Below, piece after piece: positions 51,501 through 60,566 of a DNA stretch of 64,000 bases (within the stretch, counting starts at the first letter, position 1; every line of letters begins with the position of its first letter). Source of the DNA: Haemonchus contortus (taxonomy: Eukaryota; Nematoda; Chromadorea; Rhabditida; Trichostrongylidae); the NCBI GenBank assembly GCA_000469685.2, contig LS997563.1, positions 39,472,468 through 39,536,467 of the forward strand, read 5' to 3'. Made by a program: the position numbers and the translations under genes. The notes below the pieces were generated by a model. The model did no database searches. It saw only the letters and a program-made list of their open reading frames with translations, and had not been told where the DNA came from.

Positions 51501-54500
51501 GAAACTTTTTACATCGTTTCTACAGTAGTATCGGCTAAGTAGTCATTTTCGCGTGCATTGGTCCATAGATCCGTTTGTATGCGCATGTTGTGTACGTTAA
51601 TTGGGTATGGTTATACTAAATGGTTATGATTATAGTTGTATGAGGGGGTCTTATTAAACGAACGTTTTACGGCGTCTTCCGTACGCCTCCTGGCCCTACA
51701 ACAGCTCCCTATTGATTGTTTTCCCCTGAGTTACTGTTTTGAATACCCTTTCTATAGTAGTTCGAGAGAGTAGCGAGAACTTCTTTCTTCACTATCCACC
51801 TTATTCCGTCACAGAATCCGATTTTTAGTGATTTTTACATTTTAGAGCTCTACTGAAGTATATACGACTTGTCAACGGGTTGCCACTTTACAACGGCGTC
51901 ATTCCACCTACCAGGATATAGACGGAAATGGTAAGGAAATGAATTCACTCGACGAGTTTAATGGTGGTGGTATTGATTTACCAAAAAAGTAGATAACTTT
52001 CTTGAAATTACGTCCAGTCTAAGTGAAATCGGCTTTGTTTGCTGGTCTGGTCATGGCCATTCACCTAGCAGTATTTTCCTATGCCAGCTTCGGCATAGGG
52101 ATAGGGATTGGTATGTTAATCGTACTTTATACAGTCTTCTGAATCCTTTTTGGCTACTTTATTATACTGGGATTTGTAAAAATGGTAAGTGGGTGGGGAT
52201 TTCGTTGATATTTTCTAAAGTTTTTCATGAATGTGAGGTCAGATTTAATTTTTCAGACGAGCACAGCCAGCTGATGGACCTTGATCGAATATTGAATACT
52301 CGTATAGATGGGCTTGAGATAGCTTTTGAAAGGACGAAGGCTTGGAGCAAGTATGATTCAATTTTTTTTTATCGGTTTTTATCGAGAAAAACTCGAGCGC
52401 TTTGCTTTTGGGAAGCCTCAAGTGGGCTGGGCGAAGTTGTGATTGGTCCTCATCCATTGCTGACCAATCATATATGGCTTTTGCACATGTTCACTCCCGA
52501 AACCCCATGCCATCCCTTTAATATTTATCGAGGTATCCTGAGGGTAAAACAGAAACTTTGTCCCAGATCGCCCAATCAGAAAAAACTGGGATTCCAATGT
52601 CTGCACTTTGCTGCCTTGACTTTTCTGATTTAATTTCCGGGAACTTTTGGCGAAATGCGAACCAGCAGTATTTAATTTCGTTAGAGCTCACGTCTTACAC
52701 GTCCACGGTATCTCTGACAGGACAGGCTTTTGGCTTTGCCAACAATTCAGATCGGGACCCTCTATAATTTCAGTTACTCCAAAGACCTGTTATCGTACAT
52801 CCGCGCCCGCCTTCAGCTGGAACAAGATCATGCTCGAAAAGTGACAACACTGGTCGAACAATGTCGACGAGACATTTCGAAGGTATGAGTACTGAACTCC
52901 AGAATTGTAGAAACTTATTAGAATCGCTAAAAAAAAGCCTGGACTTAGGGAAAGACCAGTTTATTTCGGCGAGTTGAGCGCTGGGACGGGAAATCTTTCA
53001 GGAAATCGTGCTTGAGGCTTCGGGAAACATTTCACAAAAACATGATACATAACGATATTTCTTGAAACTTTCAAGTCTCCGGGAGTGGGGGTATAAATGG
53101 TCTTCCAAAAGAGATTTGGAATTGTGAGTTGTTGTGAAATTTTTTGAGTTAACTTGCAATTAATGGTACCACCTTGCTCGACTTCGCCGTTTCTCCGTTG
53201 CCTCGTTTCAATATCTTCCGTTGGGGATCTTCCTACCTCTTGAATGCATTTAACAAATAATAATAATCATTTACAATTAAATATGTTGTAGTAACACCCA
53301 TTTACGAAACATTTTCAAAGTCATGCCCTTATCTTATTACGTATTGAAAATTTTAGTTGATTTTTCGGGAACCCTCGAATGTAAAAGAGCAGTAATATTA
53401 ATTTTTTGAGAAAGTTCGAGCCGTATCCCTTGTGAATTCACTGCGCTTAGGACAAATCTCACAGTGGGGGCCGTATTGGTCATTCTGTACATGGAGCATG
53501 GGTCAAAAATAATTCATGGGCATGTTCTGGAATGTACATTGTTGATCGTATTTCACCTCCTCCTCTTCCCCTTCTTTTCTTGGAAATACCCCGAATAATT
53601 CAGATGATAAATGGGAATCGAACCGGAAGAGGGGGGAGGAGATGGTCATTAATGCGTCATGAAAAAAGTGTGTGGTCTTCATTTATCACCAGAAACGGTC
53701 ACAGATCATTTTGAATTTTCTTTGCTCTCCACATTCGACTTGTAGTTGCTTCATTGTTTATCTTATGAGTAGGTCATCGATGGGAAAAATCAATATAAAG
53801 AAGTAGTTAGATAAAAAGAACAAAATTTGGGGGAAAGATAGTATTTATGTATAATAGTTGCATTTTTAGCCGTTCATGCCCCTTCGAGATGTATTTGAAA
53901 GCAGTTTCGATAGCGATATCGACCTGGTAGGCCGGACGAAGGAAACTACTGATCACTTGAAGGCGCGGGTCGTTGAGGTTTGTGGCGACTCATTGTAATT
54001 AGCGATTTCCTTTCTGAAAGCCTCGAATTTTTATTAAATATTTTGTATTTTGGTAGGTTATAAGGTGAAATTAGCGTTGACAGATTTTTTTTTCGATTTC
54101 TGTAGGTATTAGTTGTTGTGGACTCAAGAAAAGAATTATTCTAGGCACTTGATGCCCGGCGTAAAGAACATGACATCCAACGTGGCGCTTTGAAACTTGA
54201 ATGGACAAAACTTACTAAATCTTTGGTGAGTAAGTTATTGGGTGAATACTCATTGTTTTTGATGGTCAAGTACTACTTTCGAACTATTTTTTATCGTCAT
54301 CAGACATATAGTAATGATTACACTATAAACAAAGTACTCGTTTTAGCATGACTGTGAAGATATGGTAGAAAAGTGTCGTGTGACGTTAAAACTTCGCGAG
54401 GAGGCGGTTCGTAAAGCCCGAGAAAATTCGCTACGCAGTGAATCTATTACAATATCACCGTCAATGAGTACCGATCCGATGAAACGACGACGTGAAATGG

Positions 54501-57087
54501 AGAAAAAGAAGCGGATCGAAGAGGAGGCGATCATCAAGGTGGGAATTTCATTTATTCGCTCTTTATTTTTATGAATCTGACCTTTGTTGGCTGTAAACAT
54601 GTGGTAAAGGCTGTATGAGCTGGTTGGAAGGTTTTAGAAAAAATTCAAAAATTAATTTAAAAAAATAAAATGCAAAAAAATCCAAAACTACTTACAGAAG
54701 GCTGAAGCAGAGAAACAACTTGCCATCAGCTCGGCTGAACTGCGACGGAAACGAAAGGAACTTGAAACAGCAAAGGTTCGACTTTCAACTTTCCCTTTTC
54801 AGATCTCTTTGCAATAGTAATTTAGAAAATGCCCCCACGTTAAACACCTTTTTGACGATCCAATGGTTTCTAACAAATGAATTATAGCACTGAAAAAATC
54901 CTGGAATTTTTTTTCAATCTTTATTTTTGTGTTGGTTATTTGGATACTTCCAGAACATCTAATTCTGAATGGCTTTTAAAACGAGTTGTACGTCTTTCGC
55001 ATTAGTCTTGAGGTGACGTTTGCCGTTTGGCAAATTTTGGCAAACAAACTTTCATCACCACCCATCAACTGTCACTTACTGAATATGAGTTTGGCCCTTT
55101 GACAAGGCCTTTACGATTCCATGGAGAACTAGCATACATGGCTTACACAGCAAGGCCTGTAAGCGACGGGGATTGAGGTCTCTTTGACATGTGAGGCGAT
55201 AAGATTGTCTTATGTTCATTTCTTCTCCTATCTGTTTACCTTTCTATTGTAATCGTCTCCTTAGAAGCTTCCCGTAGAGGAGTGCTGAGCAGGACCCGAT
55301 AAGACTTCCAGCTTTTCATTACGAGCTTCTGGAGTCGCAGTTAATCATCTTCTTCTTCAACGAAATCATCCAAGTGTGCAGGTCTTGCAAGCGTGAAAGA
55401 TTTGCTTTGCAGGGTTTTCATCTTGAAACCCGTAATTGCTGCCGTCTGTGGGTGTTTTGTTAGCTCAACGAGGGAATGAAAGGGGGTGGAAGATTTGCAA
55501 AGGATTCTGTTTTGCACAGGCTACTATCACAACGACGATAATTTCTCTGGGGGAACGGCAAAAAGAGTTGATGCGATGCGATATGTTTAATGTTGATTTC
55601 GGATGAAAACCATCAAAAGGGATAGCGTGCTCGTAACAATTCTACAGGACTCGCCATACCTCCAATATCTGGGGCATTTGTATGATTGCTAGGCACGACA
55701 TTACTTCGAATCAACTCTGTACTTTGGAATAAGAAAGTATTCTGGCGTTGATCGATGTCGTTTCCAAGTGCATGCATGCATCCGACCTCCATCAAGAATC
55801 GTCGTAACGTCTGAATGCGTATGTGTCCTATACTATGACTTGTGATAGCCAGCCAATGAACAAGTCAGTGATTTTTTCCTCCCAGGCGAGTTTATTGCCG
55901 ATTGATCGTGCCGCGCGTAGTCGCAAGGCTGATTGGTCTGGGAGGATATCGATCTGTGCGGAGAAAAGACGTGAGAAGTGAACAAAACCAAAATTAGTGC
56001 AAAGTAATGGAGACCCTATCAATTTGCAGAACCTGCGCGTTCAATAAGGCTCATTCTCAAAAAAAACACATTTATGGCCCTAAATGAAGCCTGTATGCAT
56101 GAAAGGAATCTGAGCATAGGTCTACAGACATTGGCGCTGTTTTTCGAGTGGGACCAGAAGTTTCCATGAGGTCGTTGCATTGGGGCTAGGTCACGGCACG
56201 ACCTCGGAGGAACTCCTGACCGCCTCCCCTAATTCGGCGTATGGCCCGCGTGATGACCTTGTTCCGCCCGGGACTCTATGGAACTGTTGGTCTCAATCCC
56301 TTGACCGTAGACGGAACACTATGCCATTTAGCTTTGTGCAGCAGATACGGCGATGTATGACTTATTAGATTCGCTTCGACGGCGTCTTCCCTATTGATTC
56401 TATTAGTTGGCAAGCCCGTAATGCTGTGTTTTATCAGGCAGCCAAGCAGGATATCTGCATAATATTGCACATTCTATTTTTTGTAGAAATTTCCATGCAA
56501 GATTCGTAGTGTTGCTGGTAAATTTGCATATTTCTCGAATTTTCTATCTCTTCAACCTAATTGGCATCCTTCTTCCAAGAATCTCCAGTACTTCGTTATT
56601 TTTTTGATGGATTTAACGAGTTACTCCAAGTTCTTCCACCCGGTGAGAACTTGTTCGAGCTCTATTGTAATCTAGTAATGAGAAAGGCAGAACTGATTGT
56701 TGGACATTTTGAAATGAAATTCTGGCTTTCAGTCCATACTTTCTCTTGATCAGTTCTGCTCTAATGGTCCTTGGAAAGTGGAGTTGGGAATGGGGAATTT
56801 CGATTTAATAAAAAAAACTCGAGTAGCCATCCTTAAAGGGTTGGGAAGGTTGGTAGGTCTAGGAGAGGACCGATCCGAGATTGATCGAGCACACAATAAC
56901 GATGTGATCTGACGCAATCTACCCAGCTCCCTAATATTGTTAGCATAATTTTTAATAACCCCAAAAAGGAAAGTCTCAACCAGACCAAAATTTTAATTAT
57001 TTCTAGGAGCGCATCGTGGAAAAACTACGCGAACTGGTGTTTCAGTGCGATCAAACCACCAAGGCTTGTGCCTCGCATTATTTCAAG
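27516..57087 (+). CDS. spv-1: F-BAR/RhoGAP protein, orthologue of ARHGAP45/GMIP/ARHGAP29 and C. elegans SPV-1 (15 exons, 3' end missing)
   Basis: Exons: 27516-27575, 27907-27997, 34364-34451, 36284-36347, 37611-37637, 40642-40684, 45276-45319, 51846-51930, 52257-52350, 52774-52882, 53870-53977, 54145-54225, 54347-54538, 54698-54775, 57007-57087. Splice phases agree at every junction and the sum is 1245 nt, 415 codons, no stop. Residues ~168-415 are the F-BAR domain: ERTKAWSNYSKDLLSYI (family AKAWSKYxKELLS), PFMPLRDVFES, a KRRREMEKKKRIEEEA helix and ERIVEKLRELVFQCDQTTK. Residues ~25-60 (KRDVERFSMFISRL) match the conserved N-terminal region of ARHGAP45. By family, the F-BAR dimer binds curved membrane and a C1 plus RhoGAP tail inactivates Rho; C. 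elegans SPV-1 controls contractility in the spermatheca. C1 and RhoGAP exons were not found and are expected past 64 kb. Exons 4-6 lack homology support. The start may be further upstream. Confidence 0.85.
27907..27997 (+). CDS. spv-1: spv-1-like exon 2 (residues 21-51)
   Basis: Acceptor AATTTCAG, donor CCAG|GTGAGG, 91 nt, phase 0 to 1. KRDVERFSMFISRLRAAL parallels the DVxRF...LKxxxL block before the F-BAR of ARHGAP45, the main evidence that the N-terminal exons belong to this gene. Confidence 0.75.
29185..29440 (+). repeat. tRNA-derived SINE-like element, copy 2
   Basis: B-box-like CTGGTTCAAATCTCGG, then GATATTCGCCCGGGCCAAC, then the core CACCGCAAGTCATTTTATA and tail ACTGAATGGAAGTCGAATGCG (shared with copies 1 and 4). 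Plus orientation, inside intron 2 of the F-BAR gene. A second tRNA-like box (TCGGGGTTTGATCTCTGG) lies just downstream at about 29610-29635. Confidence 0.55.
30622..30855 (-). CDS. Antisense coding-like ORF in intron 2, unrecognised
   Basis: 77 codons from a GTG to TAG on the minus strand, open further upstream. Contains ACLMAISCYHGNRKSKTNY, GIRNLGDFLLRFPAVFAIV and NQKTYNHYHIPDDFRLTSV. Codons are mixed and protein-like. No family recognised. It could be an exon of a nested gene or a remnant of a mobile element. Confidence 0.3.
   Translation of the reverse strand: MVALSSKPSSITRTACLMAISCYHGNRKSKTNYMGIRNLGDFLLRFPAVFAIVLTPEKNQKTYNHYHIPDDFRLTSV
34364..34451 (+). CDS. spv-1: spv-1-like exon 3 (residues 51-80)
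   Basis: LKFDSAMVETTRVHNVIDQ then LESAVLNTI; the other two frames carry stops. Donor AAT|GTGAGT, phase 1 to 2. The acceptor could be GTTCAG (start 34364, phase-compatible with exon 2) or TTCATAG (start 34357, needing another exon before it). The 6.4-kb intron before it holds SINE copy 2 and the antisense frame at 30.6-30.9 kb. Confidence 0.7.
35033..35395 (-). CDS. Antisense 120-residue ORF with a membrane segment, unrecognised
   Basis: ATG (complement of 35393-35395) to TAG; the frame is open a further 16 codons upstream, making it the longest open frame in the window. A polar N-terminus (MKNQKRNTFYYGTHSTEI) is followed by a hydrophobic helix (LLILILFALFAFVGSYSLV) near residues 32-50 and a basic C-terminus. 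A single-pass membrane protein is possible. It lies in intron 3 of the F-BAR gene on the opposite strand. A box-B-like GAATTCGATCC inside it suggests part of it could be a tRNA-derived repeat. Confidence 0.3.
   Translation of the reverse strand: MKNQKRNTFYYGTHSTEIVSWNKSAQLRIKHLLILILFALFAFVGSYSLVIHIKVEVDPVKVTTTLAVHGSWSGIRIRSSCPTNGSSDTWRYATSALYIIRRCTANLVLIKSFFTHTTRR
36284..36347 (+). CDS. spv-1: spv-1-like exon 4 (residues 80-101), less certain
   Basis: Acceptor GAATTTCAG, donor CCC|GTGAGT, 64 nt, phase 2 to 0. Reads NSHVNQPSPARHFTLGRRPK, polar and proline-containing. Chosen by splice signals and phase; no homology support. Confidence 0.45.
37160..37312. repeat. Simple-sequence AT-rich tract
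   Basis: TAGTAAATAATATAT duplicated in tandem near 37172-37205, followed by TAATTAGTAG/AATAGTAA repeats and a TATATA(C)ATATATAT run ending near 37310. Confidence 0.6.
37611..37637 (+). CDS. spv-1: spv-1-like micro-exon 5 (residues 102-110), less certain
   Basis: 27 nt between a strong acceptor (CTTTATTCAG) and a strong donor (CAG|GTGAGT); reads GLFQHVLKQ in phase 0-0, so its inclusion is frame-neutral. It overlaps one arm of a small inverted repeat (37624-37640 with about 37689-37706), so the splice signals might be fortuitous or the exon could be regulated. Confidence 0.4.
39549..39735 (+). repeat. tRNA-derived SINE-like element, copy 3
   Basis: A-box-like GGTGTAGTGGCAAGCGG, B-box-like CCCGAATCGATACCC, then the core CCAACGCAAGTTATTGTATAGG near 39700-39722. 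Plus orientation, in intron 5 of the F-BAR gene. The tail is more diverged than in copies 1 and 2. Confidence 0.55.
40642..40684 (+). CDS. spv-1: spv-1-like exon 6 (residues 111-125), less certain
   Basis: Acceptor AGTATTTCAG, donor AATG|GTGGGT, 43 nt, phase 0 to 1; reads LTISITVAATERGN. Phase fits both neighbours. Protein-level support is weak. Confidence 0.4.
45010..45139 (-). CDS. Antisense lysine-rich terminal-exon candidate
   Basis: On the minus strand a possible acceptor (GGGGCTTCAG) precedes a frame reading KLYAAQKELKPKKKESK then QTSETNEAETAKKPSKSKS, ending at TGA (45010-45012). The composition is like a charged protein tail, but the plus strand here is T-rich, which biases the complement this way. 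It lies ~140 bp from exon 7 of the F-BAR gene on the other strand. Confidence 0.25.
45276..45319 (+). CDS. spv-1: spv-1-like exon 7 (residues 125-139)
   Basis: Acceptor CTAATTCAG, donor TTA|GTAAGT, 44 nt, phase 1 to 0. Reads FRDTAMSLQRVFKL. Together with exon 8 it resembles the EFEKALETIAVAF stretch of ARHGAP45. Confidence 0.55.
46740..46880 (-). repeat. tRNA-derived SINE-like element, copy 4 (partial)
   Basis: On the plus strand CCATTCAGTATCGTGGCGGC and CGTATACAATAACTTGCGATG correspond to the complement of the tail and core blocks of copy 1. Minus orientation, in intron 7. The head is not clear, so this is probably a truncated copy. Confidence 0.5.
46881..51845. other. Rest of intron 7 of the F-BAR gene
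   Basis: About 5 kb with no accepted exon, apart from one alternative-exon candidate at 50463-50539. That candidate has a weak acceptor TTTTGAAG and donor TTG|GTAAAA. It reads ESGHTEVLDSGDIVSERK and would be phase 1 to 0 like exon 7. A plus-strand open frame at 49417-49641 has no support. Confidence 0.3.
51846..51930 (+). CDS. spv-1: spv-1-like exon 8 (residues 140-168)
   Basis: Acceptor TTACATTTTAG, donor AATG|GTAAGG, 85 nt, phase 0 to 1. Reads SSTEVYTTCQRVATLQRRHS then TYQDIDGN. Its end joins exon 9 as G|AC, an aspartate. Confidence 0.65.
52257..52350 (+). CDS. spv-1: spv-1-like exon 9, start of the F-BAR domain
   Basis: Acceptor TTTTTCAG, donor CAA|GTATGA, 94 nt, phase 1 to 2. DEHSQLMDLDRILNTRIDG then LEIAFERTKAWS: first helix of the F-BAR domain with the family's AxxxTKAWSxY block. 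Confidence 0.85.
52774..52882 (+). CDS. spv-1: spv-1-like exon 10, F-BAR helix
   Basis: Acceptor AATTTCAG, donor AAG|GTATGA, 109 nt, phase 2 to 0. YSKDLLSYIRARLQLEQDHA then RKVTTLVEQCRRDISK, matching the family KDLxSYxxxRxxLExxxAK pattern. Confidence 0.9.
53870..53977 (+). CDS. spv-1: spv-1-like exon 11, F-BAR domain
   Basis: Acceptor CATTTTTAG, donor GAG|GTTTGT, 36 codons, phase 0-0. PFMPLRDVFESSFDSDIDL corresponds to the family HMPLxxIYxxxLExDL block, then a helix (TKETTDHLKARVVE). Confidence 0.9.
54145..54225 (+). CDS. spv-1: spv-1-like exon 12, F-BAR domain
   Basis: Acceptor ATTCTAG, donor TTG|GTGAGT, 27 codons, phase 0-0: ALDARRKEHDIQRGALKLEW then TKLTKSL, matching the LxxRRxExEKxRKExKExW helix. 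Confidence 0.9.
54347..54538 (+). CDS. spv-1: spv-1-like exon 13, F-BAR coiled coil and linker
   Basis: Acceptor GTTTTAG, donor AAG|GTGGGA, 64 codons, phase 0-0. DCEDMVEKCRVTLKLREEAV, a serine-rich break (SESITISPSMS), then a KRRREMEKKKRIEEEA helix equal to the family DKRRRLEEEAKNKAEE stretch. Confidence 0.92.
54698..54775 (+). CDS. spv-1: spv-1-like exon 14, F-BAR coiled coil
   Basis: Acceptor CTTACAG, donor AAG|GTTCGA, 26 codons, phase 0-0: KAEAEKQLAISSAELRRKRK then ELETAK, as in the family ...KQELExTK. Confidence 0.92.
55740..55995 (-). repeat. tRNA-derived SINE-like element, copy 5
   Basis: The plus-strand block CATCCGACCTCCATCAAGAA through CTATGACTTGTGATAGCCAG parallels copy 1 base by base with substitutions. 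Minus orientation, in intron 14 of the F-BAR gene. A minus-strand open frame (55828-56022) covers its head and is not a gene. Confidence 0.6.
56115..56368 (+). CDS. GC-rich open frame in intron 14, probably a repeat or relic
   Basis: About 84 open codons ending at TAG (56366-56368), with FHEVVALGLGHGTTSEELL and NSAYGPRDDLVPPGTLWN. It is more GC-rich than its flanks. It cannot be an exon of the F-BAR gene because exons 14 and 15 join directly in family proteins. Product unknown. Confidence 0.2.
57007..57087 (+). CDS. spv-1: spv-1-like exon 15, end of F-BAR; last exon seen
   Basis: Acceptor ATTTCTAG, donor AAG|GTACGC, 27 codons, phase 0-0: ERIVEKLRELVFQCDQTTK then ACASHYFK, matching IxxxRxLVFQxDxxxK in GMIP and SDQTIKSATISYY in ARHGAP45. 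The next exon was not found in the remaining 6.9 kb. Confidence 0.92.
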
Positions 57088-57440
57088 GTACGCTAACAAG
57101 TTTACAGCTTTCTACTTTTTCTTATTTAGGATTTTGTAATTTTTTTGCTACCTCTGTACAGTGTATTGCGTGCGTCTGTTTTATTCCTTGTTACTTCCAC
57201 TACTTTATTTTTCGTAGTGGCTTTTGTTTTATTTGATATTTTATGCAAAACATTTTGGGAAAATCGGAGAATTGGCTTCTATAAAAGCCAGAATTTAAAC
57301 TTTCTCATGACAACTCCCTATACTTCCTGTTCATGAATCGTTCCTTTTCTCGGCAATTGACATGATTTCCAGTTCACATCATTTCGTAATCTTCTTCAGT
57401 ACTCTTAATTAAAAATCTATTTTTCTAAAAGTACAACCAT

Positions 57441-57500
57441 GAGACTATCAAAGAACAACGAAACCCTCGGACGTCATGATCCGTTGTTCTTTAATAGTCC
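57441..57500 (+). repeat. Short inverted repeat (intronic hairpin)
   Basis: GACTATCAAAGAACAACG at 57443-57460 faces CGTTGTTCTTTAATAGTC at 57482-57499. The 18-bp stem has one mismatch and a ~21-nt loop. It could fold in the pre-mRNA of the F-BAR gene; whether it is a small-RNA precursor or a MITE scrap is unknown. Confidence 0.65.
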
Positions 57501-59780
57501 CATTCGCATTAAGCGGTTCTGCCCTAGGGATATGGGAGAGCTGAGGGCCGTTTTTATGAGGTAATTATGGCATTGAGTAATGGATTACGCGAAATTGTTT
57601 TTCTAATGCCCAGGAAGGGCAAGTGGGTTTGGAATTTGATATGTGGCCGGAATGACCCACTGGGCCTAAGGGCATTAAAAGTCATTCGAATCCTCTGGGT
57701 AATCGTTCTTCGAGTCCTTAACCGAATTTGTATCTCGTGGTTTTCATGGAGAATTGTATTTGCCTCGTGAATGGGAAAGTGACGTTTTTCTACGTTTATA
57801 ATGATGACTAAGAGTTGATGCTTTTTTTCCGTGGGCGACTGCTTTGATAATATAACTATGAATTATACATAACAATAACATTAATAAGCAATTAGATTAG
57901 TCTGTTTTTTAAAGTGAACATTCTTCTTAATTCTTTTTCTGTTAACTGAGCATAATTTTCAATTTATTGGGGAATACGGATATTTCGTGAACTTTTTTTT
58001 GCTTTTGCACTTGCTTAGTACTTTAAAAGTATCGGTAATGTTCTAGATCATTCCAGAATTTGGCCTATATTTCTCAATTGCCAAAACCAGAAGAAAGTAT
58101 TACTTTTACTTTTCATATTTGAAAAGGAATTAGGTGCAAACCCAATTCCACCTACACCCATGTCTTCAAAGTACAGCAATGCGTAGATCCAGGGCCTGGG
58201 GAAGGGTTTCTAGGGAAGAAAAGGGGTAGTAAAGGGAACCCGTTGGGACCACGTCAACTCACCACTGTACAATCTTTCCCACGAAATTCTCAAGTACAAC
58301 TCCTACACGAAGTTTTTATACTAAAGATTTCTCCTTTTCTTGGTGTCAGCAAGCCGGCACAGGTGTGTTGTCCTATCCCATCGAGGAGTTTCGGGCTTTC
58401 ATGGGGAATCAAATTTGATAGTAAATACGCTAAAAACTCAAAAATACAAACACCTTACTGCGTGAAAAGGTAGCTGCTCACTGTCATGAGTTTCTCTTTC
58501 CCTCACATAAGAACGAGTAGACAACGACTGCCGCTTACTCCGCTTTTTTCGCTGACTTCGAATTTTCGAATGCTGAAGCTATTCGCATTTGATTTATCGC
58601 ATTTTATTTATTTTCTTCTTTCGGCCCACCCGAAAACTTTCAAGTACGTCTGAATGAGAGTGGAGCATTCTAATGAAAGTTGCCTACATTTTTTCCTGGT
58701 CATCTAAAGTCGCTTTCAAGGTTTCCAATTTTTTTACTACTGGTCAACGAGGCTGTTGAACTTATTAATCACTTCATTTCCTATTCTTCTGAAAAGGATG
58801 ATCTTAAATCTACACCGATGGCATTTATTTCATCAGAGCTTAATTGTTTTCCTTCTCAGCATCGAAAATCATATAATGTGATCCTTGATGAGCGTTTTTC
58901 GGCTAATATTTGTTTTTGATTAGGAGAGTTCTAGGGATAGTGAAAGAGTAACTATCGAGTAATTGAGAGTTGTTCTTTTACTTTCCGAGAAGGGCGGAGC
59001 TTGTGAGGCACGAGAATTTCATTTCACCTGATTGCATAAATAGCACCGATTTCCATAATTTTTCGGGTAAAAAAAGTGGAAAAGTTTATTGCACGTGCCT
59101 TCGCCACTCGTACAAATTCGACGTTTTCCGAGAGGCACACAAAGGTAAAGCTCGAGATTCAGTTGGGTTGCTCGGAGTGAAAAGCGATACGTACCTTCAG
59201 AATCACTGAAGCTCCTAATGGTGCCCTCTAATGTCACGTTTTCTGAAGATCCAGTAGTTGCAGACCCCCACGAATGCTGAATTTGATCGAATCACGTTAG
59301 TAACGAACGCTAGGCAATGGATATCAGCAAGTCGCAATCCGATTTCTTTGTCTTGGTCGCCACTGATTCTGGAAATTTCCTCGCTTGAAATTAAATTCTA
59401 AAATTAGCTCCTTAAATGGCGCTGGTTCACCCCATCTCATCCATTTACGTTGGCCAACGTTGGGGTTGAATGCTTGACTGTTAACTGGGTCCCAATAGTT
59501 AAGAATTCACTATTTTTTTAGTATGCGAGGTTATTCTTTGTTACTGCCTCCCTTTTGGTATTCCCACTTAACTTTTTTTTTGGGTAATCAGTCCCCCAGA
59601 TCTCTGCATAGTTACTAAATTGGTTTCTACTGAAAGGGTATTGCCAATTTTCTCATATTCAGCCGACAGCTGTGTATTTGATCAATTAGGCCTGCATTAC
59701 GGAGTACCCCATCACTGGAGTTCAAGTTCAGTTGGAGCCAAGAGCAGTGCAGAATCCTATAAACGGCCTATAAACGTCGG
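57501..59780. other. Probable intron 15 sequence, no exon found
   Basis: No segment with acceptor, phase-0 frame and donor that would continue past SHYFK was found. Open frames at 57567-57770 and 58243-58473 lack supporting signals. Confidence 0.4.
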
Positions 59781-59785
59781 ATGAA

Positions 59786-60019
59786 ATGCAAGAGGTCCAA
59801 CTTGAAGCCAATGGAGAACGATCTCGGTGCGCTGAACCCGCCGTATACTATAAAAAGCGCTATTCGAGCACCTCTATGGATGGGTTTAAGGGGTTTTCAA
59901 GCAGTTTCCATTATGAAGTCTCCCGGGAGGAGAAGGTTGACGAATGCAACTGGTCAATATCGATTGGAATATTCGAGATGAACAAGTTTTCGAGAAAATG
60001 GCTATGTATTGATTGCTGA
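59786..60019 (+). CDS. ATG-initiated 77-residue ORF, unrecognised
   Basis: ATG at 59786 to TGA at 60017-60019. Reads MQEVQLEANGERSRCAEP, then AVYYKKRYSSTSMDGFKG and EEKVDECNWSISIGIFEM. Codons are mixed and the plus strand here is purine-rich, unlike its surroundings. It could be a small gene or an exon; no C1 or RhoGAP motif is present, so it was not added to the F-BAR gene. Confidence 0.3.
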   Translation: MQEVQLEANGERSRCAEPAVYYKKRYSSTSMDGFKGFSSSFHYEVSREEKVDECNWSISIGIFEMNKFSRKWLCIDC

Positions 60020-60566
60020 CCTTTATTTGGGTGCTTTAAAAGAATCAAAAAACTGGAAGGAATCAGAAGGGTACTGCTAGGCTCTTTTGTCTTGAACCAG
60101 CGGGTCCCTCTCCTTGCCGATGTATTAGTCGTCGAATGGGCCTGTGTTTTGTCGAATTTCCTCTTCCGCATGTGATTTCGATCTGATGTCCCTCGTAATT
60201 CAAGCGAAAATGACGCTTACTGCCATAATATTTATGGTGATTATATGTGTGCAAGAACGTTTGTGATTATAGCATTCCGGCTAGGGAATGGCCTGAAATG
60301 GTCCTGCGCAGGAGAATGACAACAGGTGCCTAGGATACGTCTGAGACAAGACGATTGCTACGGATAAGGGATTCCTGAGTGAGGAGAGCGTGCTAGTGAG
60401 AAAAGCGTTCACAATGTTTGCAGATACTTATGAGTATGGACCAACTCGTAGTGTAGTTTTGTGTTATGAAGTTGATTACGGTACCATCAACAGTTTTCTC
60501 CCCGCGAATTTACTCTACCGTCAGGTTTGGACTATACTTCTGGTACGTAAGGGTAATAGACACTGA

